DNA from: Pseudeuparius sepicola
Lineage: Eukaryota; Arthropoda; Insecta; Coleoptera; Anthribidae
NCBI GenBank assembly: GCA_963920635.1
Contig: OY987301.1
Span: 22,610,501 to 22,674,500, forward strand
Direction: 5' to 3'
Length of the DNA stretch: 64,000 nt
Shown: positions 20,801 to 35,800 of the stretch, in pieces
Layout: each line of letters starts with the position of its first letter
How positions within the stretch are numbered: position 1 is the first letter of the stretch
Position numbers and translations under genes: made by a program
The notes under the pieces: model-generated
Told to the model about the DNA's origin: nothing
The model's input: the letters and a program-made list of their open reading frames with translations, nothing else
Database searches by the model: none

Positions 20801-23800
20801 AAAAATTGCAATAAAATCACCATCTTAATTAAAAAAAAATCTGGTAACTTTTTTGTTTGAAATTAAACTGTTTTTTTCTTGGCGGCATTCAATTCCTTGG
20901 AAAAAACTACACGAGTTTAGTTTTTGAACCACCAATGTATCTTAAAAATCACCGAGAGAATCGCTTGTAACATCTTAATTGTGACACCCTGACAAAAGTA
21001 AAAATAAAACATAAGGATAAAAGATAAAACCAAATATTAAAGAATAATAAATTCACATATTGTTCATATTATCATTATTTACATAGTTTAATTTAATTTA
21101 AACTTATTAAACTTCAGAAGTTAAAAAGTCTAATAAAAAAATATAATAAAATATATTTGATCTGTGTGGTCTATAGCACAGTTCATGATTCTTCTTTGTT
21201 CTTTTTTGTATTTTTTAGGTTATATCATGAATCTTGGCCAGGCAAATTTAAAATAAAGTTTCCCGGGAATGTTTCAGACACTTTCAGGGAAAGTTTCCTA
21301 TACCTTCAAAGTTTCTTCCCGGAAAGTTTCCAAAAACGGAAACTTTCCTGACTTGGAAAGTTTCCGTTGCCCATCTCTACAAAAATCTGACCAAGTGATG
21401 CTCACTTCCGGTAAAACCAGAAGTCATGAATGAAAGCCGACATTTTTTGGTTACTCCCCAACTCCCCATATACTCATTACTAATACTCCGAGTTAAAATT
21501 CAACTTAATTTTTTTTTGAAAAAGGTATTTTTCAAATTTCTTTAACATCACCCTGAATATCAACCATCAATTTATCTTTAAAATTGCGGATCAAATCGGG
21601 TTTATCACGTTAACTGGGTAACCCTGTACTTGGACCAGCAGATTCAACTGCCGTTGCAGCTCTTTATGTTCTTTCAATCAACAGTTTAACTGACAAAGTA
21701 CCTATTTTTTTAGATAGACATATTTGTGATTTACCTGTTTATTTCTGCATAGTGTAGTGGCAGCACTACTTTCAATGGCTTCTGGTGATAATTCCCTATT
21801 TAATAAATATGACATTAACCACGAAGGAGGGCTCATATACTTGAAGAATCGAATATATGAAGGCATATCTCTGAAGTGCAGCACATAACCTGAACTCAGA
21901 AATATAGCCGATAGGAATGCTGATGCTACGATTGTTGTTGCATTTGATATCGGTACCAGATAAATGAACACCATCAGAAATATCTGAATGCTGATAAAGT
22001 ATAATAGCATCATACCTGAAAAAAAGTATAAGGTTGGCTATTCGTTAATAAAAAAAATTACTAACCAATATAGATGTAAAATCCATCGTAACTATTCAGA
22101 TTTTGCATGTAAAGGCCACACATCGAATAACTTGGTACTATGTATATTAACCAAACAAATAAAGAAGGTAGCAAATTTAATAGAGTCTGAAATGTATAGG
22201 ATATTAAAAAATATATCAATATTTTCAATATTATCTTACCTTTGTGCAAATATATGTTAGCCTTCCATACAGGCCATCTTTGATATCCCTCTCCACTGTC
22301 TTTCGATTTGTTCTTATTTCTTTTAAAGTTAAATATAGTAGTAGTGGCCACGCTGATATGCACATAATGCTATAGTGAAAACCTACTCTATCGTTCAGTA
22401 ATAACTGAGGATCTGAGTTCGGTACATCCCAAAATATTGCACCTAATATCAGGGATATACTGGCTGATATTATTATTAGTGTTAACCAACTAATGAAAGT
22501 GTTTGGTTGAGAGTAAAACATGGCTTTACTGAAAAAGAAAACTAAAATGTGATTCTGGTAATTTTTTACAAGAAATATAGCATATATTATATCATCAAAT
22601 GTCTGAAGTATAACTTACGTAAATAATACGAATGATTGTACTATACAGTTAGTTTCTTTAACCGTCATTGGTAGCTGCGCGGGGGGTCCAGGATCACTTA
22701 AAGGTTCCTGTTTTTGCCTAAAAATTTCCGCTAATTGCTCTATTCTTTGGGAAGATTCTAACATTGCTTCAGCAGAGAGATCGTCAAGTGTGACAAGGTC
22801 CACTAAAATGAAAAGATTACTTTAGTAGAGAAAAATATGCAACTTTTCTTTAAATGACACTATATATATTTTAGATAGGGATCAAAATAACTATGGATCA
22901 TAATAACTATGACTTCCATGTACACTTAAAGATAGAGTAGAAATTTAACAAAATTTACATAATTTTATTTAAAAAATCTATCCACCGTGTACATTATATA
23001 GGAGGTACTTACGATAATAGTCTGAGGGATTCTTATAATTTGGACATGGATAGTCCACTAAAGCAAAATATGGCAACATATCCCTCCTTCTTCCGCTAAA
23101 CATCGTCCTTCCTGCAGATATCAACAAAATTCTGGACAACATCGTAAAAATTTCGTACGTCGGAGGGTGTAACGTCAATATTACTATCCTTCCCAATGAG
23201 TTACCAGCTCCAGCCCATTGCCGGAGGTATTCGATAAGAAAGAAAGTGTCAAAAATGTCCATGCCACGGGTAGGTTGATCTAAGACTATAATATCAGTGT
23301 CTAAGAGTAAGTGACAAGCAACGTTCAGTCTTCTACGTTCCGAGATTGTCATGGAGGAAACTTTCGAGTTGCGGACTTGTTCCAAGCCTAAGTCTTCGAT
23401 GAGGACGTTTATCTATAATGTGAAAATTTTGAGATATATTTTGGAATGCATTTATTTTATCAAGTCTGTATATTTATATATGCTCTGAATAACTTTTCAA
23501 CTATTGTTTGTTGTAAGCTATAAGTATTATAGCAGTCAATCATTTCAGTTCTTGAATCAATTTTTGAAGCTTATGGTTATAATCACCCTTGCTGAGCTTT
23601 GCCTTTGTTTTATATTTAGAAAAAATTGAGACAGAGTCACTGACAGCAAGTGCATGCATGGGCCTTGGTAACGGTGCTTGCACCGTAAATGTAAATGACT
23701 ATGTAAATGAAAACAAATTCATAAGACAGGAAGTGCACAGGATCTACAATCCACATTATAGTACATACTCTCTGTTCAACGAATGTTCATACCTTATGAC

Positions 23801-26800
23801 CTATGTCACAACTACCGTCCTTATCTGACTCGTGAATATATGACCGATATCCATCGTATATTCATGAGTAAGACAAGGAAGGGAGTTGTGACGTCATTGA
23901 ACAGAGTTTATTTAATATAAGTGCAAAGGGCGAGTTCATGGTGTCAGGTGTTGGGTCTAAAATCAAATTAAAATTCAGAATATAACTCGTCTTATAACTT
24001 ATAGTGCCAACAACATTTCATAAGTTCTCGTTCTCGTTGCACACAAATTATGATTACATGGATGTGCACGGGATCTAGACTCTAAAAAGACTCAAAAATA
24101 CTATATTATAAGAATAGGATTATGAAGTCAGGTGTGGGGTTTGAACAGCCAAGGTTCGAAAGCTCCATCTTATCTGTTTACTGACCCAATCATTATTATT
24201 ATACAGGGAATTAAAATATGAAATAGGTAGTTCTACATGTTAGTTTATTGTATATTTCTATTGTAAAGCCATATATTCGGTATTTAAATGCTTTAAAGAG
24301 AATATTCAAAACAAGGCGATTAAATGCTATTTTTGGGACCTACAGCCTATTAATATTAACCTGGACATCTCAATATTGAAATATTTATAAAACAACCATT
24401 CATACAGAGTCATTCAAGTTTTATTGCACGAAATTTGACAGCTGATGGAACTTAGAAAAATAGTGCCAGTTTCTCATATACATTTTATAAGTATCTTTGG
24501 GACTTCTTAAGGGTGTTAAAGTTTTCAACAAATTTTGTTTCGTTATTTTTTCATCCAAACCATTTTAGCGGTATTTTAATCAAATATAGTATTGACAGGG
24601 GTTCAGTATTGTGTATTTAAATAAAATAATTAAGTAGTACAGCTGTGCAGATACCCAAATTTGGGTATCAATTCCCTAAGAAAAACTGTCCATTTTTCCA
24701 CTGTCCACATTTTTTCATAACTGGAACCTCGTTTTATGACAAATTTGAGTTTTGCGATTGATTTTAGTGGCTATCACATCAGAATTTAATTGAAAAGTGA
24801 GTAAAAAAAATTGTTCCAAGGCAGACAAATTGCATTCCTTTTTTTATTATTATTATTTAATTTGTAAATAACTTTAATACAGTCTCTATAATAAACTTTG
24901 AAACTACCAAAAAAAAACATATCCAAAATTGGAAACTCACCCTATCCATTGCATCGATCTTCAGGTACCCCAGTTTTTCGGTTGGTCTTTTTAAATCATG
25001 ATGAAACCTCAGTGTTTGCACCGCTGTCATATCCTGACACAAATTTCCATCGCTTTGTGCATAAGCCACCCTTCTCCTCAACTCCCTGGCTCTCACCCTC
25101 CTACCATTTAACACTAGTTCCCCCACAGCCGGCGTCCTTACGCCAGCTACTAAGTCCAAGAGAGCAGTACCTATGCAGAAGAAAAATTTAATATGTAAAC
25201 AGAGAAATATTTTTTGTGGTACCTTCCGCTTCAGACGTAGACATGATGGCAAGAACGTCGCCTCCGCGTGCCTCAAACGTGACTTCGTTGAGAAGAAGGT
25301 GAGGGGAGGACCGGAGGCAGGTTGCAGAGGGGGGCCAGAGGCCTACATTACAAACCTAAAAAGCAGAATTCAATTGACGATCATTTCCTTCATTGAGGAA
25401 AGGGATTTTAGTTAGATAAGGGCTGCGGTGGCAACGTTCGTAGTGTCTCGAATTATTTGGAGTGCATGTTTTTCTGCCTTCGATCGGCCTTGGTTCGAAG
25501 CATGGCGAGAGTGCATGTATACAGCTCTTTATAGAAAAATGCCTCTGATGTCCAAGAGCACTTGGGAAAAATGTAGATACACAGGATTGCTCCTTCATAG
25601 CTTTATCTGTGTAATTTACTACTAATTATTGTCTTGTTTTATTTTTAACTACCTATTTACAGTTTAGAGTCAACAAATTATTGTTATAAAATCATGAGTC
25701 TATAAAATATATCATTTTAGATACCTAATAATATCCATTTCTGCCATAGCTACCTATTTCGTTTCAGAAATAACTTAAGGCGTTTACTTATTTTCCAAAA
25801 TATTTGATTCAGGTTGATCCATCTTCAAAACAAAGTTATTTAGTCGTCAAGATTGTTTTGGGACACTCTATATCTTTTATAATGCAGTTATAAGTTATAG
25901 GTGATCATTTTGTTTAGCTCATCAGATGAACATCTGGCTTTATACTGATGGCAGTAGGTATGGGGATATCAATCAATATATTTTTAATTAATTCATCTTA
26001 AGTGTTTTATTATGTTATATGTGTGCCACAAAACATTTAATGTTTATGTGTAGGTATTAAATTCCAACTGGCTAACAACGGTCTCTTGTTTTCTTCTACT
26101 CTTTCCATAAACCTTCTAGGGGTCACTAACTAGCAGTTGTTTTGATCCAAAATTTTAGCAGCATAATATTACGGAATATACCTACAGTGCTATTCATAAA
26201 GATTGCACCAAATGAGAATTTTTTTTGGTATTAGATTTTGAAAATTGGATTTCAGGCTACGTTGGCGTATGTTTTGCGCTTAAGGAGAGTTGTATCGTCA
26301 CAGCCCATGTCTGCCAAATAAACATTTAAAATTAAAAATTTTAAAAATCAGGTTTGAATTGGAAATATCAGAAAGTTATTAAAAAATGTGTTCATATTGT
26401 ACTATTGCGCCTCTATGCCTATCTTTAGAAAGATATCAGGATATTCGTTTTTCTTTCTTGATATTTGGAATTAAAACGGAAACCATGAAATTCAATACAA
26501 AACGGAATATTCAGGAATACTATTTCATAAGGTTCTCTAAAGGTTGTGTAGGTAAAATATTTTGCGAAAAAATATTTTGGGCGATCACTTTTTTATCGAG
26601 CCCGTGTCCCCCGTATACAAAATCTGAGTGCCCCTCGAATTCTCCTTAATTTTTACTTCAAATTGTTTTTTTGAATAATTACGATTTTATGTGTCCCCAA
26701 ATTTGGCGGAAGTGTCAGATACAGTACAGAGCGCTGCGTTGTCAAATATAATTTTGATATCCTGAGGTTTTTCAACCGTACAGTCCATACCATTTTTCAT

Positions 26801-29800
26801 TTTCCACTGGAGTTTTTTTGTTGAATCGCCGAGGTGCTCCGAAAAATGTTTCAAACTTTTTTTTAGATTTCACTGAAACTCGTATCTAATTTTTCAAATT
26901 TGAGAATTTAAATAAATAGGCAAAACATTGGAAATATCCAAAATTATTTAAATATGGAATGATTAGATAGGTATCTCTATCGGTAAATGGACTTCCGCTG
27001 GCAATATAATTAAGTAGTTCTTTTTTATATTAACAACCCATTTTCTGATATCAACTCAACATACCTGCAGATGAGGGTAAAGAAAAGTAGGCACTGTCTC
27101 CTCATCCTGACTCATGTAATCATTTCGGATCACAGACGGCCCTCTTCTAGATACTGGCATAGAAATATGGCTTTCTGTTTTTGACATGGGTCTACCCACG
27201 TGACTCATCACACTAAAATTAGATGTAGGGACAATGTTTCAGACAGTAGACCAAACATAAAAGATATTTTTTACCCGTGATCCTCAATATGATGAAGCAC
27301 ATTATGCCCGAACTCAGCTATGCTGTTTCTCCGTGGATCGGGCCTTAGATGGGTGTGCGGCGGACCCATGGGATGATGGTAAGGCCTGTTGTATTCCCCC
27401 GCCAATAGGTTTGCTTCTGAAACGCTCTTGTTTCTGTTCCATTGGTTTGTTGATGGCCGAATGCCGCCTTGGTGCATCGCTGCTAGTGGCAGGGCAGGTG
27501 GACTGCCCTAAAACACGAGAAAAATAAGGAATAAGGTTAACAAAATTGGGAAGGTTTGCCCTCAGATCTATTATACAGCGTGTCCCGCTCTGATTTCAGG
27601 AAGAGGGAAAAGTTTTTTATTCGTGGATTTACGACAAAAAGGCACTCTTTATAAAAACTCCTGCTTGTTCCGAAACGCCCAAAACTGTTAAAATATTTTT
27701 GATTTTTTTATACAGTATTTCGAATAATTTAGAAAAAATTTGTTAGTCGCCAAGAGTAAAGGACCGTTGTTTTTGACAATATCGAAAAATATTATCAAGG
27801 ATGTCATTTAGAATCCACAGGAGATTACAAATTTGAGGTTTCAGCGATGTATGTTGAATTTGTTTTAACAAGGCCTGAAACAAAAAGTTTATGCTGAACC
27901 TTGATAATAGACACTTTAAAAAACAGAATAAGGGATACAATTGCAAATATTCCTCTACACGAAATACAAAATGTGTATAGAGAATTTATTAGAAGAGTTG
28001 AAATTTGTGCAGAAGTTGGAGACAATAAATTTTAGTAAAATTTATTTTTGTAAATTTTAATAACATTAATGCTTGCTTAAGTAAATTTTCCATATTGTTA
28101 GCAATAAATTGACGTAATAGCATTGAAGAAATTGATTATTGTATAAACTCTGCGAATATCAAATAAAGCGGCACAAACAAATTCTGCCCGCCTTGTTAAA
28201 AAAAATTAACATAAATTGCTGAAACCTCAAATTTGTAACACCCTGTGGATTCTAAATGACATCCTTGATAATATTTTTCGATATTGTCAAAAACAACGGT
28301 CCTTTACCCTTGGCCACTAACATATTTTTTTAATTTTTCGAAATACTGAACACCCTATATAAAAAATCAAAAATATTTTAACAGTTTTGGTAGTTTTGGA
28401 ACAAGCAGGAGTTTTTATATACAGTTACTTTTTGTCGTAAACCCACGAATAAAAAAACTTTTCCCTCTTCCCGACATAAGAACGGGACACGCTGTAGGTA
28501 TGCTGTATGCTGCAAGAAAAGAGAGGCGTTTACACTTTGAGCCCCAACTTTTTTCTGCGTGTACGCCTATGATTTAATTGAATGACTCTTTAGATTCACC
28601 GTTAATTTTCCGTAATTCTTTTACTGTTGTGAAATTTTAATTTAGAATTTGGTTTACGAGATATCGCAATTTATGTGCTCATGAGTTTAAAAACTGTTAA
28701 TTTGTTAAATTGGGTTAGTCAAATTATGTACAAGATTGTGTTTAGGACCCTTGTCTAGCTGTTAGTAGATAGACAAAGCTCGTACCAACATTTGAGCTCC
28801 ATATTTAAAAAAATACAAAAAAGGTGCCAAGCCAAGACAAACAAAAATCCCAATAAATAGCCAAATAAGTTCCAATATCTTGAAACCCAATTCAAATAAA
28901 TATTGTATTTAAAAAATGATTTATTTCAACCATGGGCGTAATCAGTGAAAGTGTAATATCCGTCATATCAGAAATATTTACGTTTTTAAATATATGAAAT
29001 GCAAAACTGAGAATAGAAAAAAAGCTTATTCTGTGAAATTACATCCATTATTGTTGTCTAAAATTTCTTCATATTATGTTCCAAAAACCAGAAGGGTTTG
29101 GAAAAATTTTCCTGCTTGCGAAGTTTGTATGTACACGCGCGGCCCTTGAAATCGTTCTAATACGTGCGGACGCAAAGGCGTTCAACTGACAACGTTGCAA
29201 TTACCCCTCCCCTCTCTCGCGGTTTGAAAACGCCTCGGTGACGGCAAATCCAACATCTTATCATACTTAAGCTATGATCTTATTACGCGACATTACCTTG
29301 CGTGACATTGCCAGTTACAGTGCAAAAAACAGTAAATTCGGCGCTGTGAGGTTGGCCTTAGATTGCCTGAATAATAGTGGAAAATCTTATAAACCCTACC
29401 CATGGACATTGGTGGCTTTTTTCGCAAAAGTCTTTCGACAACCTCGAATATAGAGCCGTTCTAAAAATCGAAGAAGATGGTAAATCTCCAAAAAGAACCT
29501 CGAAAATCCGATATCTAAGAGAAATTCCCGATTCACGATTAACCACTTTCGAGAAACGGGACGGCTGTAGGATCAACGAAACCGACGGAAAATTCTCTGA
29601 AACCACTATTGGAAATTGCTTGTTTTTTCTCATTTCTCGATTTTTCTGGGGCCCGGGAAGCATCAGAACCTCACCCGAGGACTCCAGGGAAGCTTTTAAA
29701 ATTGAAATAAATCAAAGATTTGGTTCGCGATTGAGATAAAGAAGTGTAATAAACCATTGTAAAAAACCACTACGAAATTCTTCTATAATAACACAATTAT

Positions 29801-32800
29801 ACTTAGATATCTATTATACCTTATTTAACTAATACCATTTTGACAATCAAAGAAATCCGCATAATTTCATGTTACGTGAATCTGAAAACACAAAGAAACT
29901 GCGTAAAACTTTAAATCCACTTTATTATGATAATGCAGCGATTTATTAACCTATTTTCGTTGACTGACGTATCGCAATTTTTATTTTCTACGAGGAGGAG
30001 CGGGTCGGTACGAAGGAATGTAGGGGAAGTTGTTGATTTGTGAAGCCGTGGAATTGGCACAACGTTGCCGCACTTACCCGAAATTCTTGATTTCTTGCTT
30101 ATTTCTCATGCCTAGTGGAACGATTTATGAGGCCGCGCGTGTACCTATATCTTAACTGTTACTTAGTTATTTAATAATTTGCCTGTTTATAATAAGATAT
30201 GCTAATAGATTCATATTTAAGAATAACAGTTCAAAATTCCTCCTTTCATTATTATTGGTACCCAGTGTCCCGTAATCTCTTCCAACAGGAACTATCCATT
30301 TCCTACTTCCTGCTCATATTTAACTTGGACAATAATATCGATAAAGATTACAGGTTTACTGTCAGCAAGTGCGCCCGCTAAATAGTGCGTGAAAAGGCCC
30401 CTTTGTGGCCACATTAACCATCCCAAAAAGTAAATGATGGAGAGAACCGTGCCCTACCCTCTGGTACGCCGGGTAGGCGTTGTGACCGCGGAAGTCGGGA
30501 TCGGAGCGGTACTTCCGGCTCTGCTTGTAGTGGTTGGCCGCCGCCGTCTCGTTGTCGGAACTGTCGTAGCCCGAGGAGCCGTCCCTGGGTCCTCTGCTGC
30601 CGAATTTTGGCGGTCTGAAAATGATATTTCAAGATATCGCTAAGTGGCATGCAGTGGATGCATGGCAAATTATATTTAGTAACCCCAACCAATAAGAAAA
30701 TAAAAATGCAGATTTTTAAATAGATTGTCTCTAAAGGTGTTTAAATATATAGACATATGTTAACAAAATTTATTGCTAATTTTTATCTGATAGACCGGGA
30801 GATAGTGACAGATTTTTGAACATTATTTTACTCAGTATGCCTTGCAAAGGGCATTATGTTGTATATATTCCCACAGTAATAAAGTATGAATCAAGAGTCA
30901 TCCTGGGTTCTTCATGTGAAAAACTGAGTTATCAATTATTCGAAAAATATGCGTTTTGATATGATTTTATACAGGCTGCCATGTGTTTTATAATGAAGTT
31001 CAAAATAGAAAATTCCTCGGAAAACCATAGGCATACCGTTAGGGTGGGTCCAAAGGGCTATTATTGCCACGTGATCTTGTATTTTAATAATTAATTTTTC
31101 TACGTTTCTGAACAGGCTGCCAATGAGAAGTATGCAAGTTCTTATTATGAAAATGCTGAAAAAAGGATGGCATACCTTTCGCGCATGTCCAAGTACTGTT
31201 TAAATTGAATGTTATTTATTCATTTAAACGAGTTATTCGATGTAAAGTGTACTTGGACATGCGCAAACGGTATGCCATCTTTTCTTCAGCAGTTTCATAA
31301 CAAGAACTTGCATACTTCTCATTGGCAGCCTGTTCAGAAACGTGAAAAAATTAATTATTAAAATACAAGATCACGTGGCAATAATAGCCCTTTGGAGCCA
31401 CCCTAACGGCATGCCTATGGTTTTCCGAGGAATTTTATATTTTGAACTTCATTATAAAACACCTGGCAGCCTGTATAAAATCATATCAAAACGCATATTT
31501 TTGGAAAAAATAAAAACTCAGTTTCTCACATGATGAACCCAGGATGACTCTCTGATTCATACCTTATTATTGTGAGAATATGTGCCACATAATGCCCTTT
31601 GCAAGGTATACTGAATAAAATCACGTCCAAAAATCTGTCACTATCTCCCGGTCTATGACATCAGTTACCAATGACAACCCTCACCATCACAATCCTTAGT
31701 GCCTATAAGGTTTTTCTCACGCCCTAAAAATTATCATGTCCTTTCAAAGGGCCACACAAAGGGCTTACTTTTGCACACAACACGTTTTTCTGACCAATAG
31801 AAATTTGTGGCCAATAGAAATGTCTGTGTAAATGTTAGATACCTACACTATAAAATTTTCCACTTTATAAGAGTCCATTTTCGTCAAATAATCCAGGGAG
31901 GGGGGCGGCCGCCCCTATGTAACTGTGCCCATGGTTTAATATTGTAACAATATTTCTTTAAATTCCCAAAGCTACCTATATCAGAATGGATACATTAAAA
32001 TAAATTCAGTAAGTTCTACTCGGGTGTGTTATTTAGGTAAGAGCAGGAGACTATGGTTCCACTTCTTGAGACCAGAAAACAACAATAATAGGAAATTTAA
32101 ATTGCAGTCAACAAGTATGATTTTACAGTTATTATTTCCCTACGTAATATATGGGAGCGATTCGCGACTCAGACTTTGTTTATAAAGAAACGAGTCTATT
32201 ATAGCTCTACAGAATAAATATTACCTACTGTGTGACCCATTGGTTTTCGGGTCACCCCGTAATAAATTTATTAAATATGCGATTTGATCTGTATTTTTTT
32301 AAATAGATACAAATTATTTTTCTTGAAATCGGCAGTGAAGTGTCCAAAAATCACCATTAAAAGCTCAGAAATCGGCGCTGAAGTAACCCATTATTGTACA
32401 TATTTTCAACAAGTAGGCCTTGGCCAGATGTAAACATCAAACGTCAGACGCGGAGCCATCGCCCGTCAAAAGTGACCAAATATTTAAAACCCGGCCAATA
32501 AAGGCCTATTTAACTATTCCTACACATTGCGAAATTGTTACCTATAGCAGTGCAATCTATCAGTATATAAATATTTTAGTAGGTTTGAATATCAATAGAT
32601 TTATTATGGAGGCTGCACAACAAGCAGCAGTTTGGTTGTTCTGTTCGAAGCCGCCGTGTCTTTGTCACACTTGACCTTGAGAGATCGTCAAAGTCAAGCA
32701 ACACCGCGCGTAGTCGGTTCATGGACGGGTGATCCCCTATTATTGTTTTCTTGCCTAATAAAACATTTTTTTTTTCCGATTTCAAAAAAAATATATGTAC

Positions 32801-35800
32801 CTCGGCACTGAAGTTCTTTTTATGACTAAATTCCGAATGAGTCACAAAAAGTTGAACTTCAGTGCCATGGTACATAAATAACTATTTTTTTTTCTTTTTT
32901 TTTATTATTTTCTGTATAAGCATAAGACCAATATTAATATCGACAAGTTGTTAGAGTTTTATTTTATTTGTTTTTTTTTATGGCTAACTACGAATTTTTG
33001 AAAATAAACAAGTAGGTACCTAAATTTGGTACAGCCCGTTTTAAGGGGTGCTGAATCCAGTGGCTTTATCTAAAAACGGACATTAGGTATATATGTATTC
33101 GGGCTGCAGTTAAAAAATATTTGGAGTCTTTGCAAAGAATAATAAAACAATAGATTACAGATAAAGGCTTAAAAATAGGAAATGACAAATAAATTGTAAA
33201 AATTTAATTTTAGTTAAGGTAGATAGCTTAAATATTTTCGTTTAGTGAGGACTTTTTATTATTTTATTATTTATTGTCAAATTTAAACACATACCGTATT
33301 AAGTAGGCATTTCAACAGTGTGCCATTCTTAGTATGGTCTATACTTATGGTGCTAATAACGTAATATATAACAGGTAGAAAATGCCATTTTGAAAAAAGT
33401 TTTTTGTAAACAGGCTAAAGTTTGAAAAATATTTTTCGCAATAACTTCTACATGCAATTTAAATTATTATTTTTCCAAAAATGCAAAGGACCTTTTTTAA
33501 TACAAAACCCATTGTGCTACCCCGCTCCTGCGTCTCTGGTCTACTAAAAGACTGAACCAAGTTTCATTAAATTGCATAACTTCTGTAAAATATGTTTTTC
33601 AAACTGTACATTTATCACCCTGTAACTTTTTTATTATGCATTTTCGGGCCCATGTTTATATAAGAAACTTTTTTTCCAAAATTACATTTTCTACCTGTGG
33701 TATTGCGTTGGCACCATATCTAGTTTAGAAACACAAAACACAATGTGTAATAAGGTGAAGTAGTGGCACCTACAACATGTCACATGTCTCTTCAGGAAAG
33801 TTTTTGCATTATCAAAGAATTATTTTAATTTTTTAATTATTAATGGGTGAATCAATTTTCTTGGGATCGCCTGTAAAATAAACGCCCGAACTGAAACTTT
33901 GAAAGTTAAGTACTTATATGTTTATTATAAAAAAGTAAATTTATTTTTAAATTAAAATAAAATATTTACCATTAACTAACGGCAGCCCACTTGCGACATA
34001 CCTAGGTATGTACACAAATAGGTATGTCAAAAATCTAAAGGAACTAGTATTTAGGTAATTTAATGTTGTGTAAATAGTTGTTAATATTGCGGCTTTATTT
34101 ACGAAAACTAGGAGGTAGATATTTAATAATTCCGTGATTCCTTAAGTACTCCTAGTTGTTTTGAATTTTATAAATTGCTCGCTGTATAATTGCACCGCCA
34201 GTTTAGAATGTGCAATGAATAAGCATTTTACAAACTGCATTTTTATATAATGATACCGCCAAATATCTGGTCGTAAACACCTTTCCGAATTAAATCAACC
34301 TGTTTCGCTAATCGAATAAGTGCAGGTCCATTAAACGAGTCGATTTTCTCTGCCCGTTTCACTAACCTAGAATAACCAAGTATCTGAAGACTTCTTATGA
34401 GGCACTGTCACGTCACAGTATCGGAACACTGAGACTTATACAGTCAACTCTCCCAGGCCCGTTACTTTTTAGTTACAAAGTGCATCTTTTAAACTTTGTT
34501 GTTTTTGACTACCTACGTTTATCTCGACGCGTTCGATCCGATTGAGAGAGGTTTGAATTCACTGGAGCGGACTCAAATAGACGGCGTAAACCCTACAGAT
34601 TGAAATTCAATCATATTTAAAATTTCAGGTCAAGCCGCTATTTCAAAACAGAAGTTGGCCAAAATGTGCACCAACCTACTGTCTAATAAGTAAAATAAGT
34701 TAATGTCCCTAGAGAGGATTGAAACCGTAGGATTCTACTGATGTAGAACCCTTGTTTTCATAAACAAGGGTAGAACCTAGAATTATAAAAGGTTTGACAT
34801 AACTCAATAGTATCAAAGATCATAAGAATATCATGATCTTTGATCGTATCCATTTCAATTCTATCGAGTTGTCACGAGATAAACGTAGGTAGTCTTTGTG
34901 AAGTAGAGGCATTTGTCATAAAGTATTTTGCATAAAATCAATTTTCTTTGTAAAACGTAGAACCCTACTTGAAGTGGCACTATACCTACACATACCTAGA
35001 TGATGATTGAAATTTTAATTCTCAGTTGATAAAACCACACCTTATCTTCTTAAAGGTCAGGCGAAATAACTTATTGACAATTTGGAATTTCACAGCAACC
35101 TGTAAAAAAGCAATACAGAAAAATAGTATTACCTACCTAGAATTTGGCCTCGTAGATGCGTTCCTGGTGAAATTCTGTGGGGTACCGGACCGATGGGAAC
35201 CATTGTGGTTTGGAGGGAAGACTCTAGGTAATCCAAATTTTAAGTATGTGTACATGTTGGAGCCCAGTGCAGACCTGTAATGTAGAAAAGATTTCCTTTA
35301 TTTATCCTACACAAGTATACCTAATTTTTGTATATTTCTATGTTTGGCATATCACATAGATTAAACAAATTACAGCCTCATTTTATGCAAGCGATTGTAA
35401 ATAGAAATTATTGAAATGGGTACGTTCTAGATACGTTTTCGAAACAATTGCGGCCCGAGTCCTTTTCCACAGACGATTGGACATTCAATCTAGCAGAAAT
35501 TCGAGCCATACTTCAATTACAAAATATACTTCCTACGGCTCGGTTCCTAGATACAGAATGTCTTACTGGGACACCTTTAACATTTACCACATACTTATCG
35601 GCATCACACAAGGAAGCCGAATTCCTGTGCGTAAATGTGTTGCTTTCACGAGGCGAACATATTTTATTGGTTTTACATCGATAAATGACTGCTTAAGTTA
35701 TGCCGAGAGTATATTATCCTTTTTGTGTTTTAATATTCCAGTGACTAATAGGTACTTCAAATATTGAATTTCGATTGTAAATTTATTCACTAGAGGATTA

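Larger units (their letters stand above)
18060..21734. other. ABCG8-like intron 13, filled by two transposons
   Basis: The 3.7-kb last intron. It contains the long foldback 18833-20316 and the element 20343-21377 with GGAAAGTTTCC subterminal repeats. The latter is inserted in a third, older sequence that begins TACAGGGTGTCTC (20319) and resumes at 21378. No coding content is seen. Confidence 0.75.
27508..30457. other. ABCG8-like intron 4 with two transposons
   Basis: The 2.95-kb intron holds the foldback 27576-28494 and the GC-richer inverted-repeat element 29131-30144. The remaining ~1 kb has no recognised content. Confidence 0.7.

Noticed and set aside
25173..25625. Plus-strand frames opposite the ABC exons
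   Set aside because: They are antisense shadows of the ABCG8-like exons and flanking intron.
35411..35767. 118-codon plus-strand frame in ABCG8-like intron 3
   Set aside because: No recognisable motif, no splice partners, antisense to the gene and AT-rich as the surroundings.
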